Source: Arthrobacter sp. KBS0702 (GTDB taxonomy: Bacteria; Actinomycetota; Actinomycetes; Actinomycetales; Micrococcaceae). From it: a stretch of 64,000 nucleotides of DNA. The notes under the pieces were generated by a model that saw only the letters and a list, made by a program, of their open reading frames with translations, searched no databases and was not told the origin of the DNA. This document shows positions 8,806 through 17,583 of the stretch, in pieces; within the stretch, counting starts at the first letter, position 1; each line of letters opens with the position of its first letter. The DNA is taken from positions 1,798,001 to 1,862,000 of the forward strand of contig NZ_CP042172.1 in assembly GCF_005937985.2 (NCBI RefSeq), given 5' to 3'. The position numbers and the translations under genes were made by a program.

Positions 8806-9792
8806 ATGAGGCGAGCCGCGAGGATGGCCGGGGCGGCACTGGCGCTGGCGCTGGGACTATCCGGCGCCGTCACCGGGACGGCCGGCGCGGCGACGAGCTA
8901 CAGCTTCGCGGTGATCGGCGACGTACCCTACGGCTCAACCCAGCTGGGCCTGTTTCCCAAACGCATCGCGCAAATCAACGCTGACCCGAACGTGAAAATG
9001 GTCAGCCACCTGGGCGACATCGGCTCCGGCAACTGCTCCAGCAGCTACTACCAGAAGATCAAGTCCAATTTCGACAAGTTTGTGGATCCGCTCGTCTACA
9101 CCCCGGGGGACAACGAGTGGGCGGACTGCCACCGGGCCAGCGTCGGCAGGGGGAACCCGTTGGAGCGGCTCGCCACTGTCCGATCGGTCTTCTTTCCGGC
9201 CCCCGGCCGCACCCTGGGCCAAAACGCGATCCCGGTGTCCGCGCAAGCGGGCTACAAAGAAAACGTCTCTTTCGCCGCAGGCGGCCTGACCCTGACCACG
9301 CTGCACATTGTCGGCTCCGAGAACGACCGTAAGCCATGGACCGGACTGGGCTACACCTCCCCGACACAACCCCAACTCACCGAGGAGGCTGACCGGGTCG
9401 AGGCCACCATCGCCCAGATCAGGAGCACCTTCGTCGCGGCAAAGTCCGCCAACAGCAGGGCCGTGGTGCTGCTGACCCAGGCGGACATGTTTGCACCCGG
9501 CACGCAGGGCTCCGGCTACCGCAGGGCATTCCACAGCATTGTCCGCGCTCTCGCCAGCGAGGCCGCGCTCTTCCAGCGCCCGGTCTTCCTCTTCAACGGG
9601 GACAGCCACGGCTACGTCAAGGACAAGCCGCTGACCACCACGAAATGGAAGACGTTCTACGGCCTCACGGGCAGCGTAGCGAACCTGAGTCGGGTGACCA
9701 TCGAGGGTGCTTCCAGCGTCGACGAATGGGTACGCGTCAACGTCGTTTCCGGCCCGGAGGTGCTCCAGATTCAGCGTGTCGCCTACACCTAG
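8806..9792 (+). CDS. secreted metallophosphoesterase (calcineurin-like)
   Basis: Protein of 328 aa with a signal peptide (MRRAARMAG, a hydrophobic core, then AGAA cleavage near residue 29). The mature part shows metallophosphoesterase metal motifs: IGDVPYG (near 40), HLGDIGSG (near 68), PGDNEWADC (near 103) and NGDSHGY (near 265). It probably acts outside the cell on a phosphoester; the substrate is unknown. The start was chosen because a strong GGGGAGGA site lies 5 nt upstream; a GTG 21 nt further upstream is a less likely start. Confidence 0.82.
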   Translation: MRRAARMAGAALALALGLSGAVTGTAGAATSYSFAVIGDVPYGSTQLGLFPKRIAQINADPNVKMVSHLGDIGSGNCSSSYYQKIKSNFDKFVDPLVYTPGDNEWADCHRASVGRGNPLERLATVRSVFFPAPGRTLGQNAIPVSAQAGYKENVSFAAGGLTLTTLHIVGSENDRKPWTGLGYTSPTQPQLTEEADRVEATIAQIRSTFVAAKSANSRAVVLLTQADMFAPGTQGSGYRRAFHSIVRALASEAALFQRPVFLFNGDSHGYVKDKPLTTTKWKTFYGLTGSVANLSRVTIEGASSVDEWVRVNVVSGPEVLQIQRVAYT

Positions 9793-9817
9793 CGGAAGGT
9801 CGTGAACCGGCCTTCCG
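9793..9817 (+). terminator. hairpin directly after the phosphoesterase stop
   Basis: CGGAAGG (9793-9799) pairs with CCTTCCG (9811-9817) around an 11-nt loop, starting at the end of the stop codon. There is no T-run, so termination is only probable. Confidence 0.45.
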
Positions 9818-9882
9818 TGCTCGGCGAGCATCCCGGAGATGCCTCCGGCCAGCGTGTCGTTGCGGGGTGGGGCGCCGGGGTG

Positions 9883-9908
9883 ATAATTTCACTTGCCGCC
9901 TGAAATTC
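9883..9908 (+). promoter_or_regulatory. -10-like GATAAT overlapped by inverted repeat
   Basis: AATTTCA (9886-9892) and TGAAATT (9902-9908) form a perfect 7-bp inverted repeat with a 9-nt spacer. A GATAAT hexamer (9883-9888) overlaps its left arm. It lies 64 nt before the acetyltransferase start and may be an operator over its promoter. Confidence 0.4.
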
Positions 9909-9972
9909 GCGGACAAACATGCCCCTCGTTTTCCCCCTCCCGGACGCATTACCGCGCACCAGAAAGGCCGCA

Positions 9973-10605
9973 ATGGCGCTGCTCCTTCCCGACACCCTGC
10001 CGACCCTTCAGACGGTCACCGGTAGGTTCGTCCTGGCACCCTTTACAGCTCTCGACGTCGAGCCGCTGGCGCGCCTTCTGGCCCGCGATGAAATCTGGTC
10101 CCAGGGCTTTAGCGACAGCGAGGCCAGGCCCGTCGGTGACGCTGAACTGACGGCGTTTGTGGACCGCCGTTTCGCCGGACTGCAGGTTTTTTCCGTGTAC
10201 CAGACACTGCCGCTGGGACAGTCCCGGTTCGTCGGAACCACCGGCATCACGGAGCATGAGGACGCAACCGAACGCGTGAAGATCGGCCGGACGGTGCTGG
10301 ACCCGGACCTTTGGGGCGCCAAGGTCAACCACGAGGTCAAGATCACGCTGCTCGACTGGCTGTTCTCTTGCGGGGCCGGACGGATCGAATGCGACGTGGA
10401 CGCCCGCAACCAGCGGTCGCTGGCCTCGCTGGTCCGGTTCGGCTTCACGCCCGAGGGCACCCGCCGCCGGTCCTCCCGCAACATTGACGGACTCTGGCGT
10501 GACTTCGTCATCCTGTCGCTGCTGACCGAGGAGTGGCCGGAACTGCGTCCCCGTGCGCTGGCCTCCCTGGCGGGACAGATGCCCGCCGGGCTGCTCGCGG
10601 TCTAG
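9973..10605 (+). CDS. GNAT-family N-acetyltransferase (RimJ/RimL type)
   Basis: Protein of 210 aa. The GNAT fold is indicated by the GTTGITEHE strand, IGRTVLDPDLWGAKVNHEVK (motif A region for acetyl-CoA) and RIECDVDARNQRSLASLVRFGF, the classic RimL-like C-terminal motif ending in GFTPEG. It acetylates an amine of an unknown substrate. The start follows AGAAAGG at 9961-9967; in-frame codons further upstream would lack a ribosome site. Confidence 0.82.
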   Translation: MALLLPDTLPTLQTVTGRFVLAPFTALDVEPLARLLARDEIWSQGFSDSEARPVGDAELTAFVDRRFAGLQVFSVYQTLPLGQSRFVGTTGITEHEDATERVKIGRTVLDPDLWGAKVNHEVKITLLDWLFSCGAGRIECDVDARNQRSLASLVRFGFTPEGTRRRSSRNIDGLWRDFVILSLLTEEWPELRPRALASLAGQMPAGLLAV

Positions 10606-10634
10606 GGGGCCTTGCTTCTGAGAGACTGACCCTC

Positions 10635-11495
10635 GTGAACACTCTCGATGCCGATACCTCGACGCTGTGGATGGAGGTTGAAAGGGCGTGGCCGGAGCTC
10701 CCGTGGGAGGTGGCCGCCTTCAGGCACGGCGCGTTCCATCACGTAGCGGTCCTCGGCTCTTCTGCCGTCGTGCGCGTCGCGAGCGGTTCCGAACACACCC
10801 ACCGGACGCAGGGCGAGCATCAGAACCTGAGGACCCTGGCGGCCATGGATCTTCCTTTTCGTAGTCCTGTTGCGCTCTCCGAACCGCGTTCGGGACCGAC
10901 GTGGTCTGCCCAACTCACCAGCGTCGTCCCGGGCGACCATCGAACCGGCCTCTCCTGGGCGGAAGTCAGGGAGGCTCTGGAGATGGTTCTCGCCGGACTC
11001 CGGGAAGCTGGGCGACCTCCGGGTGCGCTTCGTCCGGTCAGGCAGGCGTGCGGAGGCGGAGACTGGCCGGGCGTCGTGGACCGGATTCTCCAGCCTCTGG
11101 ACAGGGCCGCACGGAACGCCGCCGGACGAGTTGTCGCGAACGTGTTGGACGCAGAATCCACGGCCGGAACGACGCTGGTGCACGGTGACTTCGGCCTGCA
11201 CAACATCATGTGGACAGGCACCCAGCTGTCCGGCGTCGTGGACCTCGACAACGCCTGCATCGGTGACCCGGCAATCGACCTGGCGCCGCTCATCGGAGCC
11301 TTCGGCTCGAGCAGGGTCGCCGACCTGGCGGACAAGGAGATGATCGCCAGGGCACGAGCCCATCGGGCCTCTCTGCCGCTGCAAGTGGCCGCCGCCGCCG
11401 AACTGGTAAACGACTCGAAGCTCAGGGACTTCGCGCTGGGGAATTTCCAGGCACGGTTCCTCACAGGCACCCTTGAGGATCCCAGCCAGGGGTGA
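10635..11495 (+). CDS. aminoglycoside phosphotransferase-family kinase
   Basis: Protein of 286 aa of the APH/choline kinase fold. The catalytic loop VHGDFGLHNIMW (Brenner motif HGDxxxxN, about residues 182-193) and the metal-binding DLDNACIGDPAIDLA (about 199-213) are intact. The N-terminal nucleotide loop is less clear. Substrates of such chromosomal proteins are usually small metabolites rather than antibiotics. The GTG start lies 29 nt after the acetyltransferase stop; the reading frame stays open further upstream but overlaps that gene, so the later start was used. Confidence 0.75.
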   Translation: MNTLDADTSTLWMEVERAWPELPWEVAAFRHGAFHHVAVLGSSAVVRVASGSEHTHRTQGEHQNLRTLAAMDLPFRSPVALSEPRSGPTWSAQLTSVVPGDHRTGLSWAEVREALEMVLAGLREAGRPPGALRPVRQACGGGDWPGVVDRILQPLDRAARNAAGRVVANVLDAESTAGTTLVHGDFGLHNIMWTGTQLSGVVDLDNACIGDPAIDLAPLIGAFGSSRVADLADKEMIARARAHRASLPLQVAAAAELVNDSKLRDFALGNFQARFLTGTLEDPSQG

Positions 11496-11560
11496 CGGCC
11501 CAGCCGGCGGGCCCCTAAGTGGCGGCAGACCGGAAGCTGGATCGGGTGGGCGCAGAACAC

Positions 11561-11595
11561 AAAAAAGCCCCGGAATCCATGAAGGATTCCAGGGC
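11561..11595 (-). terminator. rho-independent terminator of tRNA-Leu
   Basis: On the minus strand a 12-bp stem with one mismatch (GCCCTGGAATCC with GGATTCCGGGGC) and a 5-nt loop is followed directly by six T. It begins 12 nt after the tRNA 3' end. Confidence 0.88.
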
Positions 11596-11606
11596 ATTTC
11601 CTGTTG

Positions 11607-11689
11607 TGCGCGGAGGGGGACTTGAACCCCCACCCCCTTTCGAGGACTAGCACCTCAAGCTAGCGCGTCTGCCATTCCGCCACCCGCGC
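11607..11689 (-). tRNA. tRNA-Leu (anticodon GAG)
   Basis: The minus strand folds into a tRNA of about 83 nt. The acceptor stem GCGCGGG pairs with CTCCGCGC-side bases and there is a discriminator A at 11607. The anticodon stem is CTAGC/GCTAG with loop TTGAGGT (anticodon GAG), followed by a long variable arm as expected for Leu and a T arm with GGTTCAAGTCC. The 3' CCA is not encoded. Confidence 0.93.
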
Positions 11690-11850
11690 AGGTGGTATTT
11701 CCGGGAAGAATTTCGCCTTTCAGCGTTTTGCTTTTCTCGGAAGCAGCGAGAAAGACTCTACACGAAGATTCCGGAAACAAATAATCGGGGTCTGCCGGGG
11801 CGGTGTGGGTAGGCTGAAGCCAGCACTGAGCCACTGCCACGAGGAGCGAT

Positions 11851-13155
11851 ATGACTGACATTCGGCCCGAAGACGAGGTTGTCCGGATCTGCCAGGAACT
11901 GATCCGGATCGACACCTCCAACTACGGTGACGGTTCCGGACCGGGAGAGCGCGCAGCCGCCGAATACACCGCGGGACTGATCACGGAGGTCGGGCTGGAC
12001 GCCGAGATCTTCGAATCCGCACCCGGCCGCGCCAGCGTGGTGACCCGGCTGGCCGGCGAGGATCCTTCTGCCAGCGCGCTCGTGGTCCACGGCCACCTCG
12101 ACGTCGTCCCCGCGCTGCGGGAGCAGTGGTCCGTGGACCCCTTTGGTGCGGAGCTCAAGGACGGCCTGATCTGGGGCCGCGGCGCCGTGGACATGAAGGA
12201 CATGGACGCCATGATCCTTTCCGTGTTGCGGGATTTCGCCCGGACCGGCCGGAAGCCCAAGCGCGACCTGATCTTCGCGTTCTTCGCGGATGAGGAGGCG
12301 GGCGGCAAGTACGGTGCCGGCTACGCCGTCGAACACCGGCCCGAACTCTTTGAGGGCGCAACCGAGGCGATCTCCGAAGTGGGCGGCTTCTCGGCCACCA
12401 TCGGCGGACAGCGCACCTATCTACTGCAGACCGCGGAGAAGGGTTTGTCCTGGCTGCGGCTGGTGGCTCACGGCCGTGCCGGCCACGGCTCCCAGATCAA
12501 CACGGACAATGCCGTTACCCGGCTCGCCAGCGCCGTCTCACGGATCGGGGAATACCGCTGGCCGGTGGAGCTGACCCCCACCACCCGGCAGTTCCTGGAC
12601 GGCGTGACGGAACTCACCGGCGTCGAGTTCGATCCGGACGATCCGGACAAGATCCTCAAGGAACTCGGCACCGTGGCCCGGTTTGTCGGCGCCACCCTGC
12701 AGAACACCACCAACCCCACCCTGCTCAAGGGCGGGTACAAGCACAACGTCATCCCGGAATCCGCCGAGGCCCTCGTGGACTGCCGGACACTGCCCGGCCA
12801 GCAGGACCAGGTCCTCGAGATCGTCCGCGAACTGGCGGGCACCGGGGTGGATGTCAGCTACGTGCACCAGGACGTCTCGCTCGAAGTTCCGTTCGCCGGG
12901 AACCTCGTGGACTCGATGATCGACGCGCTGCACTCCGAGGACCCCGGCGCGAAGGTACTCCCGTACACGCTCTCGGGCGGCACGGACAACAAGGCCCTGA
13001 GCCGGCTCGGCATCACCGGCTACGGATTTGCGCCGCTCATGCTCCCGGACGACCTCGACTTCACCGGCATGTTCCACGGCGTCGACGAACGGGTTCCGGC
13101 CGACTCGCTCAAGTTCGGCGCCCGGGTGCTGAATACCCTGCTGAGCAACTACTGA
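11851..13155 (+). CDS. M20-family metallo-peptidase/amidohydrolase
   Basis: Protein of 434 aa with the complete M20 dinuclear zinc site: His82-x-Asp84 in VVHGHLDVVP, bridging Asp114 in WGRGAVDMKD, and Glu148-Glu149 in FADEEAGG. A lid (dimerisation) domain follows at about 190-330. It is likely a cytoplasmic dipeptidase or acylamino-acid hydrolase; the substrate is not defined by sequence. The start follows a GAGGAG site. A TAGGCT hexamer 35 nt upstream is a likely -10. Confidence 0.88.
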   Translation: MTDIRPEDEVVRICQELIRIDTSNYGDGSGPGERAAAEYTAGLITEVGLDAEIFESAPGRASVVTRLAGEDPSASALVVHGHLDVVPALREQWSVDPFGAELKDGLIWGRGAVDMKDMDAMILSVLRDFARTGRKPKRDLIFAFFADEEAGGKYGAGYAVEHRPELFEGATEAISEVGGFSATIGGQRTYLLQTAEKGLSWLRLVAHGRAGHGSQINTDNAVTRLASAVSRIGEYRWPVELTPTTRQFLDGVTELTGVEFDPDDPDKILKELGTVARFVGATLQNTTNPTLLKGGYKHNVIPESAEALVDCRTLPGQQDQVLEIVRELAGTGVDVSYVHQDVSLEVPFAGNLVDSMIDALHSEDPGAKVLPYTLSGGTDNKALSRLGITGYGFAPLMLPDDLDFTGMFHGVDERVPADSLKFGARVLNTLLSNY

Positions 13156-13171
13156 GCGGATCGCACCGAAA

Positions 13172-14347
13172 ATGGCACCCACAGGCACGACGCCCGAAGA
13201 CATCCTGCCAGAGGCTCTCCTGGAACGGATCCGTGCCCGCGCGGCCGGGTACGACCGGGACAATGCTTTCTTCACGGAGGACCTCCGCGAGCTTGCGGAC
13301 GCCGGCTACCTGAAGATCTTCGTCCCGGCGTCCCAAGGCGGCCTGGGCCTGGGGCTCGCCGGGGCGGCGCAGCTGCAGCGGCGGCTGGCCACCGCGGCGC
13401 CGGCCACAGCGCTGGCGATCAACATGCACCTGGTGTGGACCGGCGTCGCCCATGTCCTGGCGGCCCGGGGTGATTCCTCGCTTGACTTCGTCCTGAAGGA
13501 GGCCGCGGAGGGCGAGATCTTTGCCTTCGGCAACTCCGAGGCGGGGAACGACTCCGTACTTTTCGACTCCCGGACCGAGGCCACCCCGCTGCCGGACGGA
13601 AGCTACGGATTCACCGGGCGGAAGATCTTCACGAGCCTTTCACCGGCGTGGACCAGGCTGGGCATCTTCGGCAAGGACGCCGCGGGGAGGGACGGCGAGG
13701 GCGAACTGGTGCATGGCTTCATTGACCGGGAGACCCCCGGCTACCAGATCCTGTCCGACTGGGACACGCTGGGCATGCGGGCCAGCCAGTCCAACACCAC
13801 AGTCCTGGAAGGCGCCGTGGTTCCGCCCGAGCGGATCTTCCGGAAGCTCCCCGTTGGACCCAACGCGGACCCGCTGATCTTCGCCATCTTCGCCTGCTTC
13901 GAGACGCTACTGGCCGCGGTGTACACGGGGATCGGGGAGCGCGCACTGCAGTTGGGCGTCGAAGCCGTCAAGCGCCGCACCTCGTTCAAAAACGGCGGCC
14001 GCAGCTACGCCCAAGACCCGGACATCCGTTGGAAGGTCGCGGAGGCGGCCATGGCGATGGATGCGCTCTACCCGCAGCTTGCGACCGGGGCGGCCGACGT
14101 CGATGCCCTCACCGATCACGGCGGGCAGTGGTTCCCGAAGCTCGTTGGGGTGAAAGTGCGCGCCACCGAAACGGCACGCACCGTCGTCGACCTTGCGATC
14201 AGGGTTTCCGGCGGCTCGAGCTACTTCCGCGGTTCCGAGCTGGAGCGACTCTACCGGGACGTCCTGGCGGGAATGTTCCACCCGTCCGACGACGAATCGG
14301 CACACAACACGGTAGCCAACGCCTGGCTGGGCCCACTGGAGGGTTAG
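13172..14347 (+). CDS. acyl-CoA dehydrogenase family protein
   Basis: Protein of 391 aa with the ACAD layout: N-terminal helical domain, a central beta domain with the FAD/acyl contact region (FGNSEAGND and GFTGRKIFTSLSPAW), and a C-terminal helical domain. The sequence is of the divergent ACAD branch often used on acyl or small-molecule substrates other than straight-chain acyl-CoA. It begins 16 nt after the M20 gene, so the two are probably co-transcribed. The catalytic base was not assigned with confidence. Confidence 0.82.
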   Translation: MAPTGTTPEDILPEALLERIRARAAGYDRDNAFFTEDLRELADAGYLKIFVPASQGGLGLGLAGAAQLQRRLATAAPATALAINMHLVWTGVAHVLAARGDSSLDFVLKEAAEGEIFAFGNSEAGNDSVLFDSRTEATPLPDGSYGFTGRKIFTSLSPAWTRLGIFGKDAAGRDGEGELVHGFIDRETPGYQILSDWDTLGMRASQSNTTVLEGAVVPPERIFRKLPVGPNADPLIFAIFACFETLLAAVYTGIGERALQLGVEAVKRRTSFKNGGRSYAQDPDIRWKVAEAAMAMDALYPQLATGAADVDALTDHGGQWFPKLVGVKVRATETARTVVDLAIRVSGGSSYFRGSELERLYRDVLAGMFHPSDDESAHNTVANAWLGPLEG

Positions 14348-14393
14348 CCGCCGGGGCTTTGGCGCCGGGGTCCAGGACGGTCTGTTGGACTTT

Positions 14394-14627
14394 TTATACG
14401 GTCCGCTGGACCTGGATGACCTTGCGCCGTAACCAGAAGCGGCGCCCGCCGCCGACGTACAGGACGCTGCGCTCGAGTTCCCACTTACCGTATTCGGAGT
14501 GGGCCGCAAGGAGGCGTCGCGCCTCCGGCAGGGAATCCTCAGGGCTGACCGTCAGCACGAGGTACTCGTACTGACGCGCATAGTCCCGCTCCCGACGGAC
14601 CGAGCTGCTCAGAAAATGTTCCTTCAT
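14394..14627 (-). CDS. DUF5703-type small protein
   Basis: Protein of 77 aa, basic, containing the block DYARQYEYLVLTVSPEDS and ending in a lysine/arginine-rich strand. It resembles the actinobacterial DUF5703 family, function unknown. The ATG was chosen because a GGAG site precedes it; an upstream extension would overlap the divergent acidic-protein gene. Its stop converges on the acyl-CoA dehydrogenase gene. Confidence 0.65.
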   Translation of the reverse strand: MKEHFLSSSVRRERDYARQYEYLVLTVSPEDSLPEARRLLAAHSEYGKWELERSVLYVGGGRRFWLRRKVIQVQRTV

Positions 14628-14666
14628 TGCTCTCCATTTTCGTCTTTTTCGGGCTAACGTGAAGTC

Positions 14667-14933
14667 ATGAGCATCGATCCGCGTGTCGCGCTTCAGGCCC
14701 TTACCTCCGCCCTTGAGGAGCACTTGGCCGCTGCGGCGGCGCGGCGGGGAGACGGGGACCCCGCGGTCGAGGCGGCCTTCTTCGCCGTTGCCGATGCCTT
14801 TGAAGTCTACGACGACTCCCTCTACGAAGCGTATGGCGAAGTGACACCCCTTGAGGTCATTGACGAGGAAGATGACGACGAGGAAAACGAAGACGTCGAC
14901 GACGAGGAAGACCTCGAACTCATCCAGGATTAG
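14667..14933 (+). CDS. small acidic protein of unknown function
   Basis: Protein of 88 aa. The N-terminal half is alanine-rich and helical; residues 66-86 are an almost continuous Asp/Glu tract. I do not recognise a named domain, although similar short proteins occur in this locus of related Micrococcaceae. The strongly acidic tail could mimic nucleic acid or bind basic partners. It is divergent from the basic DUF5703-like protein 39 nt away, and its last 14 nt overlap the convergent epimerase gene. Confidence 0.6.
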   Translation: MSIDPRVALQALTSALEEHLAAAAARRGDGDPAVEAAFFAVADAFEVYDDSLYEAYGEVTPLEVIDEEDDDEENEDVDDEEDLELIQD

Positions 14934-15861
14934 TGCCGCCGGTGGTTTGGGACTGAACCCACGCCACTTCGTCGGCCAGTAAGTCGAGACCCTTTCCGAC
15001 GGGGGTGTAGCCCAGTTCGTGGGCCGCGCTGGTATCCAGGGTCATGGGCGTCCGCCACGGATGGTCCCCTCGGTCGGCCGTGGCTGGCACCCGCTCTATC
15101 TCTCCATTCCAGCCCAGTTGCGTGGCAATGGCCTGCACAATCCGGAGAGCCGAGGGGGTGTCTGGATCGGCGGCGTTGAGGACTCGGGGCGCCGGCTGCG
15201 CTACCAGAATCTCGATGAGGGCGGCGGCATTGGCGGCTGCGCTGAGGTGATCGACGGTGTTTGGATCGGCCACTTCGATGGTGGGCTCCCCGCGCAGCAT
15301 GCGCTCAACGATGCCTTTTGTGCGGGCGTTCCGGGCCCACGGGCCGTGCACTTTCGACGGGCGGATCACGGTTACCGGCAGGCCCGAGTCGAGTGCCGCT
15401 AGTTCGGCGGCGACCTTGCAGGGCCCGTACCCGTCCCGGCTGAAAGGGTTCACGTCGTCACCGGCCGGCGGAAGCGTGCGAGTGTCTTCCCTAATCGGCG
15501 CGTCGAATTCCGGCGGCTCGTCGCCGTTGACGTGCCTGCCCACGGCGTCGGTGTAGACCGCACGGCTTGACACCAGGACCGGGCAGGCGACCGAGGCCAT
15601 CAGCGGAAGCACGGCCCTGACCTCCGCGGCCGAATAGGCAACGAGGTCGACCAGGAGGTCGGCGCCGGGGCCCACTAGCTCCTGAACTCGGCTAATGTCG
15701 CTCCGCTCGATCTGGTGGAAGCGCACCCCTGCCTGAACCAGCTCGGCAGGCATCCGGGCACTGCTCCGGCCGGTCACGTCCACGGTCCATCCTGCTTTGG
15801 CGAGCCGCACTGCGGTCATACCGCCAATAGCTCCCGTTCCTCCTAGAAGAACCGCCCGCAT
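14920..15861 (-). CDS. NAD-dependent epimerase/dehydratase family protein
   Basis: Protein of 313 aa of the extended short-chain dehydrogenase type. The Rossmann glycine motif GGTGAIGG is at residues 7-14. The usual YxxxK is seen only as Y-G-P-C-K (in DGYGPCKVAAE), which keeps Tyr and Lys in register. Substrate specificity is unknown; sugar-nucleotide or isoflavone-reductase-like substrates are possible. The 3' end overlaps the acidic-protein gene. Confidence 0.75.
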   Translation of the reverse strand: MRAVLLGGTGAIGGMTAVRLAKAGWTVDVTGRSSARMPAELVQAGVRFHQIERSDISRVQELVGPGADLLVDLVAYSAAEVRAVLPLMASVACPVLVSSRAVYTDAVGRHVNGDEPPEFDAPIREDTRTLPPAGDDVNPFSRDGYGPCKVAAELAALDSGLPVTVIRPSKVHGPWARNARTKGIVERMLRGEPTIEVADPNTVDHLSAAANAAALIEILVAQPAPRVLNAADPDTPSALRIVQAIATQLGWNGEIERVPATADRGDHPWRTPMTLDTSAAHELGYTPVGKGLDLLADEVAWVQSQTTGGTNPG

Positions 15862-15977
15862 CGTCTTCCCCCTATGTCGCGACTATCCTCACCGCACTCT
15901 AACGTTCGCGGAGGGCGACGATGCGGTCCGCACCGGTTGCCACTCATAATGTCTGACCCCCGCGGTTGAATTGGTTC

Positions 15978-17552
15978 ATGGGAATCGGTGCAGCTCTCAT
16001 CGCTCGTCCGGCCGGAAGGCCCGGCGGTGATGTGCACGGCGTAGGCCATAATCTTGCCGGGGTCCTTGGCCGACTTCAGGACCTGTGCGCGACTGCGGTC
16101 GCGGACTCATCACTGATGGACTTTGGCGAGGCGTCCGGGTCCGCGGGCCAAGTCGAGGAAATCTCCCGGGCCGTGGAGTACCTGCAACTGGTGGCTGCCG
16201 GGGCCGTGGACCGCACCCGCAAGGAAGCCGCCGCTGCCGGCAGTGCCCGGGTGCTCGATGACGGCTACCGCAAGAGCTCCGAGTTCCTCCGGGACCGGTT
16301 GCAGATCAGTGCCGCGGAGGCGCACCGGCGCCTGTCCCTGGCCGGGGACGTGCTGCCCCGCACCGGGATCACCGGCCAGCCCGTCCCGCCCGTGCGCGAG
16401 GAACTCGCCGCGGCCGTGGCCGCCGGGGCCGTGCCGTCCCGCTCCGCGACGATCATCGCCCAGGCGCTGGGCCGGGTCCGGGGCGTCTGCGACGCGGAGA
16501 CCGGCGCCCGGATGGAGCACGCCCTGACCCGCACCGCGGCCGAGCACGACCCGGACTTCCTGGCCCGGATCGCGAGGCGCTGGATGGACGCGATCGACCA
16601 GGACGGCGCCGAACCCTCCGAAGAGCTCCTCCGCCAGCTCCAGGGAGCCTTCATCCGCAAACCCCGCCACGGCCTGCAGCACCTGGAAATCTTCGCCACC
16701 ACCGAACAGTTCGAACACCTCCTCACCGTGATGAACACCGCCACCAACCCCCGCACCGCGGCGGCCGGAGCCGGCGGAGCCGAGGGCGAATCGGGCGGCA
16801 GTGACACCGCCGCCGACGCGGATTCGGCGAGTGCTGCGGACGGGTTCGTGCCGAACCTGCTGGACCGGCGGTCCCGGCCGCAGAAACTCCTCGACGGCCT
16901 CGTCGGCGGCTGCAAAGCCGCCCTCGCCTCCGGCGGGCTGCCCGCCGCGGGCGGACTCCGGCCCCAGGTCATGGTCACCATCGACTACCGCGACCTCCTC
17001 GACCGGCTCCACCAGCTGACCGACGCCGGGGAAGCTGGGAAGTTGGAAGGGACCGTGGACGCAGCCAAGTTCGGCTGGGCCGGGGACGCCCGCGGACCTG
17101 GCGCCGACGCAACCGGCCCGTTCGGGTTCGCCGGCACCGGGACAATGGCGTTCACCGGGCCCGTCACCGCCGCGACCATCCGCAAAATCGCCTGCCACGC
17201 CGACATCATCCCCGTCCTCCTCGGATCCCGGGGCCGGGTCCTGGACATCGGCCGCACCACCCGCATCTTCCCGCCGCACATCCGCAAAGCCCTCACCGCC
17301 CGCGACCAAGGCTGCGCTTTCCCCGACTGCACCATCCCCGCCCCCTGGTGCGAAGCCCACCACCTCACCTACTGGTCCCACGGCGGGCCCACCAGCACAG
17401 ACAACGGAACACTCCTGTGTTCCCACCATCACCACCTGATCCACAAAGAACAATGGACCATCCAGCCCCGCAACGGCATCCCCTGGTTCATCCCGCCACC
17501 CCACCTCGACCCACACCAGACACCGAGACGAAACCACTACTTCCGCTGCTGA
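15978..17552 (+). CDS. DUF222 / HNH endonuclease-domain protein
   Basis: Protein of 524 aa (528 if the upstream TTG at 15966 is used). The N-terminal ~300 residues are the helical DUF222 region typical of Micrococcaceae. The C-terminus is an HNH nuclease with CAFPDC...C, two adjacent His (EAHHLTYWSHGG), Asn in STDNGTLLC and a HHHHLIH block, all near residues 444-490. Such genes occur in many copies in Arthrobacter and behave like selfish or accessory elements, though no inverted repeats or target duplications were found. A Gly/Ala/Ser-rich linker lies near residue 265. Confidence 0.85.
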   Translation: MGIGAALIARPAGRPGGDVHGVGHNLAGVLGRLQDLCATAVADSSLMDFGEASGSAGQVEEISRAVEYLQLVAAGAVDRTRKEAAAAGSARVLDDGYRKSSEFLRDRLQISAAEAHRRLSLAGDVLPRTGITGQPVPPVREELAAAVAAGAVPSRSATIIAQALGRVRGVCDAETGARMEHALTRTAAEHDPDFLARIARRWMDAIDQDGAEPSEELLRQLQGAFIRKPRHGLQHLEIFATTEQFEHLLTVMNTATNPRTAAAGAGGAEGESGGSDTAADADSASAADGFVPNLLDRRSRPQKLLDGLVGGCKAALASGGLPAAGGLRPQVMVTIDYRDLLDRLHQLTDAGEAGKLEGTVDAAKFGWAGDARGPGADATGPFGFAGTGTMAFTGPVTAATIRKIACHADIIPVLLGSRGRVLDIGRTTRIFPPHIRKALTARDQGCAFPDCTIPAPWCEAHHLTYWSHGGPTSTDNGTLLCSHHHHLIHKEQWTIQPRNGIPWFIPPPHLDPHQTPRRNHYFRC

Positions 17553-17583
17553 ACACTCGGTCTGGTCGCCAGCTGGGAGTCCG

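Larger units (their letters stand above)
11496..11850. other. 355-nt intergenic stretch with tRNA
   Basis: Contains the tRNA-Leu terminator (11561-11595), tRNA-Leu (11607-11689) and, on the + strand, a TAGGCT -10-like hexamer (11810-11815) and GAGGAG ribosome site before the M20 peptidase. I see no other gene in it. Confidence 0.7.

Noticed and set aside
15978..17552. HNH/DUF222 gene as a mobile element with borders
   Set aside because: No inverted repeats, target duplications or integrase nearby were seen, so only the gene itself is reported.
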